Origin: Aestuariirhabdus sp.
GTDB lineage: Bacteria; Pseudomonadota; Gammaproteobacteria; Pseudomonadales; Aestuariirhabdaceae
Direction of reading: 5' to 3'
Length of the DNA stretch: 64,000 nt
Assembly (NCBI GenBank): GCA_030622755.1
Contig: JAUXFT010000004.1
Span: 1 to 64,000 of the forward strand
A program made the translations under genes and the position numbers. This document shows positions 26,382 to 34,565 of the stretch, in pieces (within the stretch, counting starts at the first letter, position 1; each line of letters opens with the position of its first letter). The notes under the pieces are model-generated. The model ran no database searches and was not told where the DNA came from. It was given only the letters and a program-made list of their open reading frames with translations.

Positions 26382-27871
26382 TGACTCGATTTATCCCACT
26401 TGATTTCAGCCAGAACATTTATTACTTCCCGTATATAAACCCTATCAATATCTTGCGAACAATCATCGGCGCATGCAATAGAAAAAGTAATCAATGCAGC
26501 CTGTGGCTCATTGGTCAACTCAGCGGATAGTTGTAACAATTTTGCCATAAACCCAGATGTTGTATAATTGTCACCAATTCGATAAACCCAAAATATTTTT
26601 CTCGCCTGACCTGCCACTTCAGCAATCGTAACTGCCAATCTATTATTATCTACTTTCTCAGTAATACTCTGCCCGAGTACTATCTCAGGAGGGACTATTT
26701 GATTAGCCCCATAAATCAACTCCTTCCCTTGAGTTTGTTGATTGTAAATTAAAGCAGTAATCACTGTAGCTTTACCACCAATCCTGGAAATCCATTGTTG
26801 CGCAATATCGTAACCTTGATAATCTGGCAACCAATACGGCCGGGCCTCTTTATTAACTATGATATCTTCCGGCAATATCATTCCACGGACTGCGTTTTCA
26901 ATCTTATCAACTGACTTATAAGCATATACTGGCAATATTGCGGATATAAACAACGTTAATGCTGTCACCACAATAATATTTCTATACGTTTTACCGGTTA
27001 CACCTATATCGGAATTTTCACCCTCAAGCTTTCCTGTATCTTTTACATGTGAAAGATATGGATCAAGCCAACGCATTAGCATGAAAAAAGCAAGCAATAC
27101 AAGTGCAAAAATAAACCAACCAAAATTGCTATGGTCGTTAACCAAAGGATGTTGCAAATTCGTATAATGGCCGACTAAAACCAATAAGAATATTCGAATC
27201 CAGTTTGCTATTATCGAAAAGGATGCAATAAGAACAATACAAAACAGTCGAGAATATCCCCTCAAATAATTAGCGGCATAAAACAAACCAATTACCAGGC
27301 CCGATATCAAATAGTTTTGTCCCGAGCAGCCCCCGGCAATCTCCACAACACCTGCAGTTAAGTGGATCTGGAACCCACTAATAAATGCCGGAATCTCTAA
27401 CAAGGCTAAACCTTTTTCAACGACTATTACGGCCATCGTTCGCAGGGGGATGCCCAACACCCCCCAAACAGGAATAGTGAAGTAACAAAGCAAAAAGGGA
27501 AATAGAAAGCCTCGAGCTATTGCCCAGCCCAACACCACAAAAAACCAGGAAAAGAGAATTACCGGAAGAAAAATTTGACTCAACAATTGAGCTTGGGTGA
27601 CATAACCGGCATACCAGGCAAGTATTGCGGGTATTATTATAAGGAGTGCAGGAAGGCAGGGAGACACGGCGCTTATTGAAATTGACCTTACCGTCTTCCA
27701 TATTAAGTAAGCCGCCATAACCAGGACAAGGTAACTTGAAGAGTATGGCTCATCAGGATTCATCCAACGTTGATGCAATGTTGCCAGTGTTGGCCAAAAA
27801 AGAGCCGTAAACACCACAGCGAGCCCTGACAGTAAAATCGCTATTGGCTCACGAGCTATCAAACTCTTCAC
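26378..27871 (-). CDS. xrtA: Exosortase A with C-terminal EpsI domain
   Basis: A 497-residue fusion. The N-terminal ~290 residues are an exosortase with about eight membrane helices and the catalytic triad: Cys182 in IAGGCSGQNY, Arg226 in NWIRIFL, His247 in NDHSNFGW. After a cytoplasmic linker and another helix (about 310-330), the C-terminal ~170 residues are an EpsI/DUF3485-type domain. The family cleaves PEP-CTERM sorting signals; fusion to EpsI is usual for XrtA in exopolysaccharide loci. It heads the minus-strand block and is divergent from the XrtA-type deacetylase. No PEP-CTERM substrate protein is encoded in this window. Met start at 27871. Confidence 0.9.
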   Translation of the reverse strand: MKSLIAREPIAILLSGLAVVFTALFWPTLATLHQRWMNPDEPYSSSYLVLVMAAYLIWKTVRSISISAVSPCLPALLIIIPAILAWYAGYVTQAQLLSQIFLPVILFSWFFVVLGWAIARGFLFPFLLCYFTIPVWGVLGIPLRTMAVIVVEKGLALLEIPAFISGFQIHLTAGVVEIAGGCSGQNYLISGLVIGLFYAANYLRGYSRLFCIVLIASFSIIANWIRIFLLVLVGHYTNLQHPLVNDHSNFGWFIFALVLLAFFMLMRWLDPYLSHVKDTGKLEGENSDIGVTGKTYRNIIVVTALTLFISAILPVYAYKSVDKIENAVRGMILPEDIIVNKEARPYWLPDYQGYDIAQQWISRIGGKATVITALIYNQQTQGKELIYGANQIVPPEIVLGQSITEKVDNNRLAVTIAEVAGQARKIFWVYRIGDNYTTSGFMAKLLQLSAELTNEPQAALITFSIACADDCSQDIDRVYIREVINVLAEIKWDKSSQ

Positions 27872-27956
27872 ATTGACAATCCATTAAACAGTGTTTGTGC
27901 TAAGATTAAAGCAGCTGAATACAAGCGCTTAACTTAAACCGGAAACAAATCCTTTC

Positions 27957-28880
27957 ATGCTTCCAAATCCTATAAGTCAGCCTGACAATAATAGCCCACA
28001 AAGCACAACTATTACACACGCAATCACTATCGATGTTGAGGATTATTACCATGTGGCCGCCTTTAACGATGTGATAAAGCCAGCGGACTGGGCCACTCTA
28101 CCCTCTCGGGTAGAACTTAATACAAACCGCATACTTGAACTCTTTGACGAAAAAAAAATCAAAGGAACTTTTTTTATTCTAGGATGGGTAGCCGACAGAT
28201 ACCCCAATATAGTTAAATTGATCAGCGATCAAGGACATGAAGTTGCATCCCATGGATACAGCCACCAATTGATCTACCGTCAATCACAGAATACCTTTCT
28301 GGAAGAAACCAGAAAATCCAAAGACATATTAGAAGACCTTATTCAAAAGCCCGTCACAGGTTATCGTGCTGCCAGTTATTCGATCACTCGAAAATCCTTG
28401 TGGGCTGTAGATGTGCTACTCGAACTGGGGTTCAAATGGGATTCAAGCATATTTCCTGTACATCACGATAATTATGGTATTCCCGGAACGCCCACATCAG
28501 CTTATTATCTGCGCAACTCATCCGGCGAGGCACTGTTGGAAATACCGCTTACTGTCGCTACTTTCGGCAATACCTCTGTGCCCGCCGCTGGTGGAGGCTA
28601 TTTCCGCCTCTACCCCTATTTTCTCTCCCGTTATTTATTTAACCGAGCGACTCAAAATAGAGCCGGCGTTTTCTATCTGCACCCATGGGAGATAGACCCA
28701 GAGCAACCAAGAATTCCCGGGGCAAGCTTATTTTCTAAATTTCGACATTACAATAATTTGGATGTTTGCCAACACCGACTAAATCGATTGCTGAACGACT
28801 TCAAATTTAGCACAATGTCTGCATTAATAGACCAGTTAAATATCGACTCCCTCCAAACCATCGAATTACAGAATTTATAA
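27957..28880 (+). CDS. XrtA system polysaccharide deacetylase (TIGR03006/DUF3473 type)
   Basis: A 307-residue NodB-fold deacetylase. It has the N-terminal AITIDVEDYYHVAAF characteristic of the XrtA deacetylases, the H-x3-H motif in VASHGYSHQLIY (about 97-104), GYRAASYSI, and a C-terminal DUF3473-like part with FYLHPWEIDPEQPRI. It probably N-deacetylates the exopolysaccharide. It is divergently transcribed from the exosortase gene across 85 bp and directly abuts the FemAB-like gene, whose ATG follows its stop codon. Confidence 0.9.
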   Translation: MLPNPISQPDNNSPQSTTITHAITIDVEDYYHVAAFNDVIKPADWATLPSRVELNTNRILELFDEKKIKGTFFILGWVADRYPNIVKLISDQGHEVASHGYSHQLIYRQSQNTFLEETRKSKDILEDLIQKPVTGYRAASYSITRKSLWAVDVLLELGFKWDSSIFPVHHDNYGIPGTPTSAYYLRNSSGEALLEIPLTVATFGNTSVPAAGGGYFRLYPYFLSRYLFNRATQNRAGVFYLHPWEIDPEQPRIPGASLFSKFRHYNNLDVCQHRLNRLLNDFKFSTMSALIDQLNIDSLQTIELQNL

Positions 28881-30281
28881 ATGGAACTTCGCAGCCTGCT
28901 TTCCGACATCGATTCGGCCATAATCAATAACTGGGGAACGCTGGACACCTGTCCATGCGCAGATGAAATTTATAACTTAGCCGAAGTAATCGACCACTTG
29001 AAACCAAAAATTAAATCCCTAAAAAAACAAAAACAAGGCTTATCCCGCGCCTTTCGTGATTCCAGCTTATCAGCAACAGAAATTCTTAAGCTAAAAGAGG
29101 ATATGCAGATTTTTAGCGTTGATTTAAAGCAACTCGAAAACAAGCGCAAGAATCATGAAAAAAAATTGCTTTCCCTTTTCAATAAGACATCACTGCAAGC
29201 CGATTTCCCAATCAGGTTTATGCATGAGACAACAGAGAGCATTGACAAAGTTATCCACGTAAAAATTGTCTCTGATGACTTTTCTGCAACTTGGGACGGC
29301 TATGTATCCAAACATCCCCAAGCATCAATTTACCACCTCTATAATTGGCGACATGTGATTAAAAACAGCTTTAATCATCACGGCATGTATCTTGCCGCAA
29401 TAGATGAGTCAGGCCACTGCCGCGGAGTACTCCCCCTAATAAAACTAAGCAGTCGTCTATTTGGCACATTCACTGTATCCATGCCCTACTTTAATTATGG
29501 CGGCCCCATCGCCGACTCTAATGAAATTGAAAAAACATTACTTGAATTTGCAGCCACTCAAAATCTCCAGCAACCCATACAATATCTGGAAATTCGCGCG
29601 ACAAAAAATTTAAATGACTGGCCCAAAAAAACTGATAAAGTCTCGATGATTCTCTCGCTGCCCGAGGAGCAATCACAACTGGATAAGCAACTTGGCACTA
29701 AATTAAGAGCACAAATTAACCAGGCAAAGAACCACGATCTACAAGTTAAGCTTGGGTCTATTGAGCTTTTGAACGACTTCTACACGGTCTTTGCGGAAAA
29801 CATGCGCGATCTGGGCACACCAGTCTATTCAAAAAAGTTCTTTAGCAATATTTTTACTGCATTCGCCAGCCAGGCAAGTCTGGCAATAATATACAGCAAT
29901 AAAAAACCGATCTCTGCTGCCTTTTTAATCGGCTATCGGGATATGCTGGAAATTCCCTGGGCATCTACACTTAAAAGTCATAATAAAATGAATGCGAATA
30001 TGCTGCTATATCGAACGGTTCTCGGTTATGCAATTGACTCTGGGTACCAGTATTTCGACTTTGGCCGCTCCAGCATGAATGCCAACACCTATCGATTTAA
30101 AAAACAATGGGGCGCAAAAGCCCAACAACATCAATGGCATTATTGCTTAGCGGAAGGAAAACCCCTCCCCGGGCTCAATCCTGACAATCCGAAATTTAAT
30201 TTATTAATAAGGGTATGGAAAAAAATCCCTGTAGTTATCACGCGTCTGATCGGCCCATCAATCGTAAAAAACCTTCCTTAA
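28881..30281 (+). CDS. FemAB-like XrtA/PEP-CTERM-associated protein with N-terminal coiled-coil arm
   Basis: A 466-residue protein. Residues about 125-460 fit the FemAB/GNAT-like TIGR03019 group, with VSKHPQASIYHLYNWRHVI near the start, MPYFNYGGP in the middle and YFDFGRSSMNANTYRFKKQWG near the end. Classical FemAB enzymes transfer amino acids from aminoacyl-tRNA; the XrtA group has no proven reaction that I know of. The first ~115 residues are an extra segment with two strongly helical, Lys/Leu-rich stretches, resembling the tRNA-binding arm of seryl-tRNA synthetase. This is longer than the ~350 residues usual for the group. It is directly coupled to the deacetylase gene. Confidence 0.82.
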   Translation: MELRSLLSDIDSAIINNWGTLDTCPCADEIYNLAEVIDHLKPKIKSLKKQKQGLSRAFRDSSLSATEILKLKEDMQIFSVDLKQLENKRKNHEKKLLSLFNKTSLQADFPIRFMHETTESIDKVIHVKIVSDDFSATWDGYVSKHPQASIYHLYNWRHVIKNSFNHHGMYLAAIDESGHCRGVLPLIKLSSRLFGTFTVSMPYFNYGGPIADSNEIEKTLLEFAATQNLQQPIQYLEIRATKNLNDWPKKTDKVSMILSLPEEQSQLDKQLGTKLRAQINQAKNHDLQVKLGSIELLNDFYTVFAENMRDLGTPVYSKKFFSNIFTAFASQASLAIIYSNKKPISAAFLIGYRDMLEIPWASTLKSHNKMNANMLLYRTVLGYAIDSGYQYFDFGRSSMNANTYRFKKQWGAKAQQHQWHYCLAEGKPLPGLNPDNPKFNLLIRVWKKIPVVITRLIGPSIVKNLP

Positions 30282-30313
30282 AAAATTTATTCCTGAAGAA
30301 AATAGCATGCAGG

Positions 30314-31591
30314 CTATAAAAACTGATAATTAATACTGATACCAGCACGCGTTTCATCATACTCGAGCACGTCCGTATGCGAGTTTCGCGTCTCATGAGA
30401 AACAGATGCGTCCACAGTGAACTTTCTAGTGAGATCATGACTAAAGATCAAACCGTAACGCTGAACGTAATAATCCTGCCTTGGGTTACCATTTCTAAAG
30501 GTATAATCTTGATAAGAAACATCAAAATCAATTGTTGACTGACGGGAAAGCCGGTAACTTAAATTTATACGACCACCTAACTCCAGGTTATCATCAGGTA
30601 GAATTTTATAACTCTCATCGACCATCAATACAGCCACGCTAAAAGTGCATAACTCACACACTACCTCTGTAGTATAAATCAACTCAGCGCTGGTAACTTC
30701 ATAAATATCGACGCCACGACCTGCGGTAGTCGCATCGCCTAAATCAGTAAGGCCATCATTATTATTGCCTCTGGATGTATCCGTTAACTCCTGCAAGAGA
30801 TCTAATTCCCATTGAGAACTGCCACTTACATAAATAAAATTCGCATTGACATAAGTGCCATCGGTATCTTCAAATCGATCTCGTTGTGATTCATTATACC
30901 CTAGCACAAAGCGATAACTTAAACGTGAAAGTTCGGCATTAAAACCAAGCCTCCCCGAATAATATTCATAATCATTAATACCATTATCAAAATTCACATC
31001 TTGATAGATGGCAGTAACATCAAAAGAATATATCGATGACAGGTCATGTCCCCAAACAATATCTCCACCCAAGCGGTCGGAATCCTGTTGACCGCTATCC
31101 TCGTAAGACACTCTTACATAGGACAAACTGGTATTTAAGGTGTCGACCGAGCCAATTCTTAGCCTCCACTCAGGTGACAATGTTGTAATTGAACGATTCT
31201 CTCTATTATCAGCATTGTCAGCAAATTGCTTGTCCCGAATGATATTTCTAACGCTATTGGTTAATGTCCAAAATAAAGAATTTTGTATTTGCTCATAAAA
31301 TAATCTCGCATCACCGACAACTTCTGTCGAGTCTTGCTGGGTATCATCTTTATATTCAGTATAAAGCGCCCTGTAATCCACTTCGATTTGAATAGATTCA
31401 CTTTCATGAGTCACTACAATCCCGCCACTTATGCCTGTGATGTAATCTGAATCACCATTATCTGCCCTCTTTTGCGCATTATCTGTATGCTCAACACCAA
31501 CGCCAGCGTCAAACTCCAATTCAAAAGCAGCTAGTGGATCCATAATAAAAACAAGCGGGACCACAAAGTATAATTTTTTTCCGAACTTCAA
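30314..31591 (-). CDS. Outer-membrane beta-barrel protein, XrtA locus (TIGR03016-like)
   Basis: A 425-residue protein with an N-terminal signal peptide (about 1-22, ending LAAFE). Alternating short amphipathic strands rich in Tyr, Asp, Asn and Ser run to a C-terminal beta-strand ending YQFL, as in outer-membrane barrels. Proteins of this kind (PEP-CTERM-associated outer membrane protein, EpsL-like) sit in XrtA loci beside chain-length and kinase genes and may form a route for polysaccharide across the outer membrane. It is 21 bp after the kinase-like gene and converges with the FemAB-like gene. Confidence 0.75.
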   Translation of the reverse strand: MKFGKKLYFVVPLVFIMDPLAAFELEFDAGVGVEHTDNAQKRADNGDSDYITGISGGIVVTHESESIQIEVDYRALYTEYKDDTQQDSTEVVGDARLFYEQIQNSLFWTLTNSVRNIIRDKQFADNADNRENRSITTLSPEWRLRIGSVDTLNTSLSYVRVSYEDSGQQDSDRLGGDIVWGHDLSSIYSFDVTAIYQDVNFDNGINDYEYYSGRLGFNAELSRLSYRFVLGYNESQRDRFEDTDGTYVNANFIYVSGSSQWELDLLQELTDTSRGNNNDGLTDLGDATTAGRGVDIYEVTSAELIYTTEVVCELCTFSVAVLMVDESYKILPDDNLELGGRINLSYRLSRQSTIDFDVSYQDYTFRNGNPRQDYYVQRYGLIFSHDLTRKFTVDASVSHETRNSHTDVLEYDETRAGISINYQFL

Positions 31592-31612
31592 AATCCTCTC
31601 CCGGTAAAATTA

Positions 31613-32362
31613 TTATTCGTTATTAAATATCAAGCCCGCGAACTTATCTTCGCCTACCGCATCAACACCGGACATAACCTGCTCAGCTGTTACCTTGCCA
31701 AAAGGGACAACTAAAATAGCCATATCAACATTTTGAGATATAATTCGAGGAACAGAAGAATCACTTACTGGCGGAACATCAATAACAATGAATCTATCGT
31801 CATAACGAGATTTCAATGTGGAAAGTAGGTTTCGCATTCTTGAAGAAGCCAATCTTTCTACCGCCGTGTCGCCTAAAGAACCCGGTGGAATAACTCTAAC
31901 TCTGGAAATTCCAGAAGAATAAATAATATCCTGCAAGTCCAGACTGTCATTATCAAGATAATCCATAAGGCCATAATCGCTAGTCGACTTAAGAATTTTA
32001 TCAGAAAAGGAATCTTCTGAATTTGCATCTATATATATCGCAGTTTTCTTTTCATCCAGAGCGAAAGATGCCGCCATATTCATGGCAACAAAACTTGCAC
32101 CCCCGCCTAAGCCCAAAGAACTTACCATTAGAACGAAATTTTTGCCGTCACTTTTTTGTAATAGCTTTGTTCTCAAATCGCGAAATATTTTCAAAACATT
32201 CCGCTGTTTCATCCCCGGGTAGATGATTTTAAGTGCTGACAACTCATCCTGAGTTTTTAAGACAACATCTTCCATGCTGGAAATTGTCTCCGAACTACTT
32301 AACGCAACACCGTGTGTTAACTCTATTACAGAACTCTTTTTGTTTTCGTCCATATCATTCAC
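31613..32362 (-). CDS. BY-kinase-like (CpsD/CapB-type) protein lacking Walker A lysine
   Basis: A 249-residue P-loop-type protein in the position of the XrtA tyrosine autokinase. The fold is recognisable: a Walker B-like strand FIVIDVPPVSDSS and a motif VERLASSRM. The P-loop reads SLGLGGGASF, with Ala89 where Lys is required, and the following A' motif is YIDANSED instead of the usual D-A-D. No C-terminal tyrosine cluster is visible. It probably keeps an assembly role with the chain-length protein (adjacent stop/start, 32362/32363) without kinase activity; this is inference. Confidence 0.78.
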   Translation of the reverse strand: MNDMDENKKSSVIELTHGVALSSSETISSMEDVVLKTQDELSALKIIYPGMKQRNVLKIFRDLRTKLLQKSDGKNFVLMVSSLGLGGGASFVAMNMAASFALDEKKTAIYIDANSEDSFSDKILKSTSDYGLMDYLDNDSLDLQDIIYSSGISRVRVIPPGSLGDTAVERLASSRMRNLLSTLKSRYDDRFIVIDVPPVSDSSVPRIISQNVDMAILVVPFGKVTAEQVMSGVDAVGEDKFAGLIFNNE

Positions 32363-33883
32363 TTATAGCGCCCCACTTATATTCCAGAACACCAGCGCAG
32401 CATAGGTTGCCAAAAATACGATTGATCCAAGAATAATTATTAACATATCCGCCTTCTGCAAACGGCTGATGACGGGTGAATTTATATGAGGAATCACACC
32501 TAACAACTGTATATTCTCTGGTAAACTTTGAACAAGCTGCATAGGAGAACGCAAACGAGGATCCACCAGAACATACAAAATCATTAGACCAATTACTGAA
32601 AACAGGGCAATGAATGGGCCAAGCACTGCAAAATGAATAAAATGCAAGCCGGATGGATTTAACGGGTAAACTGCAGGCTCCTGAATCTTAAAACTTACTC
32701 CCTGCCCTTCTACATCCAGGGTCATTGAAAGCCTAGCCTTCTCCTTCCTGCCGAGCATCTCTTCGTATATCTCCCTGGTAACATCATAATCCCTTACCAG
32801 TTCAGACAATTCAGCTTCATGTGAAGCAACACGCTGAGCGCGTAAATATTCATCCTCTAGCATTTTCTTCATTGAAGAGAGTCTGCGACGCTGACTTCTT
32901 AAATCCACCTCTATCTCTGCCTGTCGCCTTCTAAGCTCTTCGTACAATGGATTCTCAAGATTGTCAGAGGAAGAACTCGATGCGACATAACCCTCATCAC
33001 TCATCGCCTCAATAACCAGTTCAATCGCGGAAATTTGCTCTTTTATCGCCACGATATCAGGATAAGTTTCTTGATAGCTCAGCCGATAAATATCAAGCTG
33101 TGAGCGAAGACTTTCCAGCCTCTCCTCCTGATCTTCTATTTGGCTTCTATTCTTTTGTAGTTTCCCTTCATTCTTAAGTTGCCGCTTCAACGAGCTTTCT
33201 TTAGATTCGGTTTCATCAATGGTCAATTTAATTTCTTCTATTGCCAACCTTAATTGATTTATTCGTGCATTAACGGTATTTTCATTTCCATCCAGATTTT
33301 TTGACTTAAAGTCTTTTAAATTTCTTTCGGCAAGAATAAGCTGGTTTTTATACGAAATCACCTGCTGATCTATAAATTCATAGGCATTCCGGCTCTCTGT
33401 CCTTCTGCTATCAACCGAATTTCTTATAAATTCATCAACGACTATATTAAGAACTTTAAATGACAAGTCCTGATTTTCATTAAAATATGTAATTCGAAAA
33501 TAACTCTGACCTTCACTTTGAACAGAAATCGTTCTACGCAAATTCTTTATTACCTGCCTCTGCGTCGCCGGAGGATCCATGGATGACATCAATCCGGCGC
33601 TTTCTGCCACCTTGGTTAAAATTTTTCGCGTATAAATTATATCTGCCGCTTTCTTGGATAAATCCAAAGTAGTGACTTCCGCCGTCCCCTCAAGAAGTGG
33701 TTTAATAATGTTTGTAACATCGGCATACAAAGCTGTACTCGTTTCATATTTCTCAGGCCACAAGTACCCCACAGTAAGAATTGAAAATGTGAGAAAACCA
33801 CATAAGAAAAAAAGCTTTATTTTTAAGCCTAGTATTTCTCGCCACACTGCATGAAGCAGCTCTAGATATAACGTCGTTTCCAT
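32363..33883 (-). CDS. XrtA-type polysaccharide chain-length determinant (Wzz-like)
   Basis: A 506-residue inner-membrane protein. It has a first membrane helix at about 22-45 (IKLFFLCGFLTFSILTVGYL), a Wzz domain, a long coiled-coil periplasmic section (about 160-370), a region with YPLNPSGLHFIHFAVLGPF leading into the second helix (about 410-435), and a third hydrophobic segment at the C-terminus. The length and coiled coil fit TIGR03007. It controls chain length and couples to export. It is abutted by the kinase-like gene and preceded by the export lipoprotein gene. Confidence 0.87.
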   Translation of the reverse strand: METTLYLELLHAVWREILGLKIKLFFLCGFLTFSILTVGYLWPEKYETSTALYADVTNIIKPLLEGTAEVTTLDLSKKAADIIYTRKILTKVAESAGLMSSMDPPATQRQVIKNLRRTISVQSEGQSYFRITYFNENQDLSFKVLNIVVDEFIRNSVDSRRTESRNAYEFIDQQVISYKNQLILAERNLKDFKSKNLDGNENTVNARINQLRLAIEEIKLTIDETESKESSLKRQLKNEGKLQKNRSQIEDQEERLESLRSQLDIYRLSYQETYPDIVAIKEQISAIELVIEAMSDEGYVASSSSSDNLENPLYEELRRRQAEIEVDLRSQRRRLSSMKKMLEDEYLRAQRVASHEAELSELVRDYDVTREIYEEMLGRKEKARLSMTLDVEGQGVSFKIQEPAVYPLNPSGLHFIHFAVLGPFIALFSVIGLMILYVLVDPRLRSPMQLVQSLPENIQLLGVIPHINSPVISRLQKADMLIIILGSIVFLATYAALVFWNISGAL

Positions 33884-33897
33884 TAACTACAACAGCC

Positions 33898-34512
33898 TCA
33901 AAATGAACGTTCGGGTACGGTGACTATATCAGAGGGGAGTAACATATAATTTGTTTTAAGATCACCTTCTTGTAATATCTTTTCCAGGTACACAGGGTAT
34001 ATTTTTACATCTCCCGCAATTCTTCGATAAAGCTTTGCGCCGTTCTCTTTCGCGAATTCATTGGTTCCCCCTGCCAAAAGAACCAGATCGAGAACCGTCA
34101 TTCCCTTCCGATAAGGTACTGATTGAGGGTTCAAAACAGCACCAGTCACTCGAACTCTTTGTTGAAAATCTGAGCTACTGGGATTGGTAACAATGACTGT
34201 TACCTGAGGATTTTTAATAAAGACCTGTAATTGCTCGGTAATCTCTGCGGATAAATTCTCCGTCGTTTTATTGGCAACAAGTACATCACCAATCAACGGC
34301 ATTGAGATTTTTCCATCTGGTCGAACCGGCACATCCAAAGACAGCTGCTCGTTCCCCCAAACCTGAATCCTCAATTCATCACCCACCCCAATCCGATAAG
34401 GTTCCTGACTATAATCCAATATGTCATCTGGCATCATCATCGGCGCATCGGTGGATGAACACGCGGCCAATATCACCACAGCCAGTGACGTTAATATTTT
34501 TTTGATATTCAT
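33898..34512 (-). CDS. Polysaccharide export lipoprotein (Wza/EpsE-like, XrtA-associated)
   Basis: A 204-residue protein from the ATG at 34512. The start is chosen because MNIKKILTSLAVVILAACSS is a clear lipoprotein signal with lipobox LAAC, and GGAGAG lies about 9 nt upstream; the frame extends to 34557 without a better start. A Poly_export domain (PYRIGVGDELRIQVWGN) is followed by one SLBB domain (RVTGAVLNPQSVPYRKG). It would form the outer-membrane export channel or its periplasmic part. At about 200 residues it is the short XrtA type (TIGR03027) rather than full Wza. Confidence 0.88.
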   Translation of the reverse strand: MNIKKILTSLAVVILAACSSTDAPMMMPDDILDYSQEPYRIGVGDELRIQVWGNEQLSLDVPVRPDGKISMPLIGDVLVANKTTENLSAEITEQLQVFIKNPQVTVIVTNPSSSDFQQRVRVTGAVLNPQSVPYRKGMTVLDLVLLAGGTNEFAKENGAKLYRRIAGDVKIYPVYLEKILQEGDLKTNYMLLPSDIVTVPERSF

Positions 34513-34565
34513 AAGATTGACTCTCCGCATCTCTATAAATACTTGATTAGCTGGCATCGGGATAA

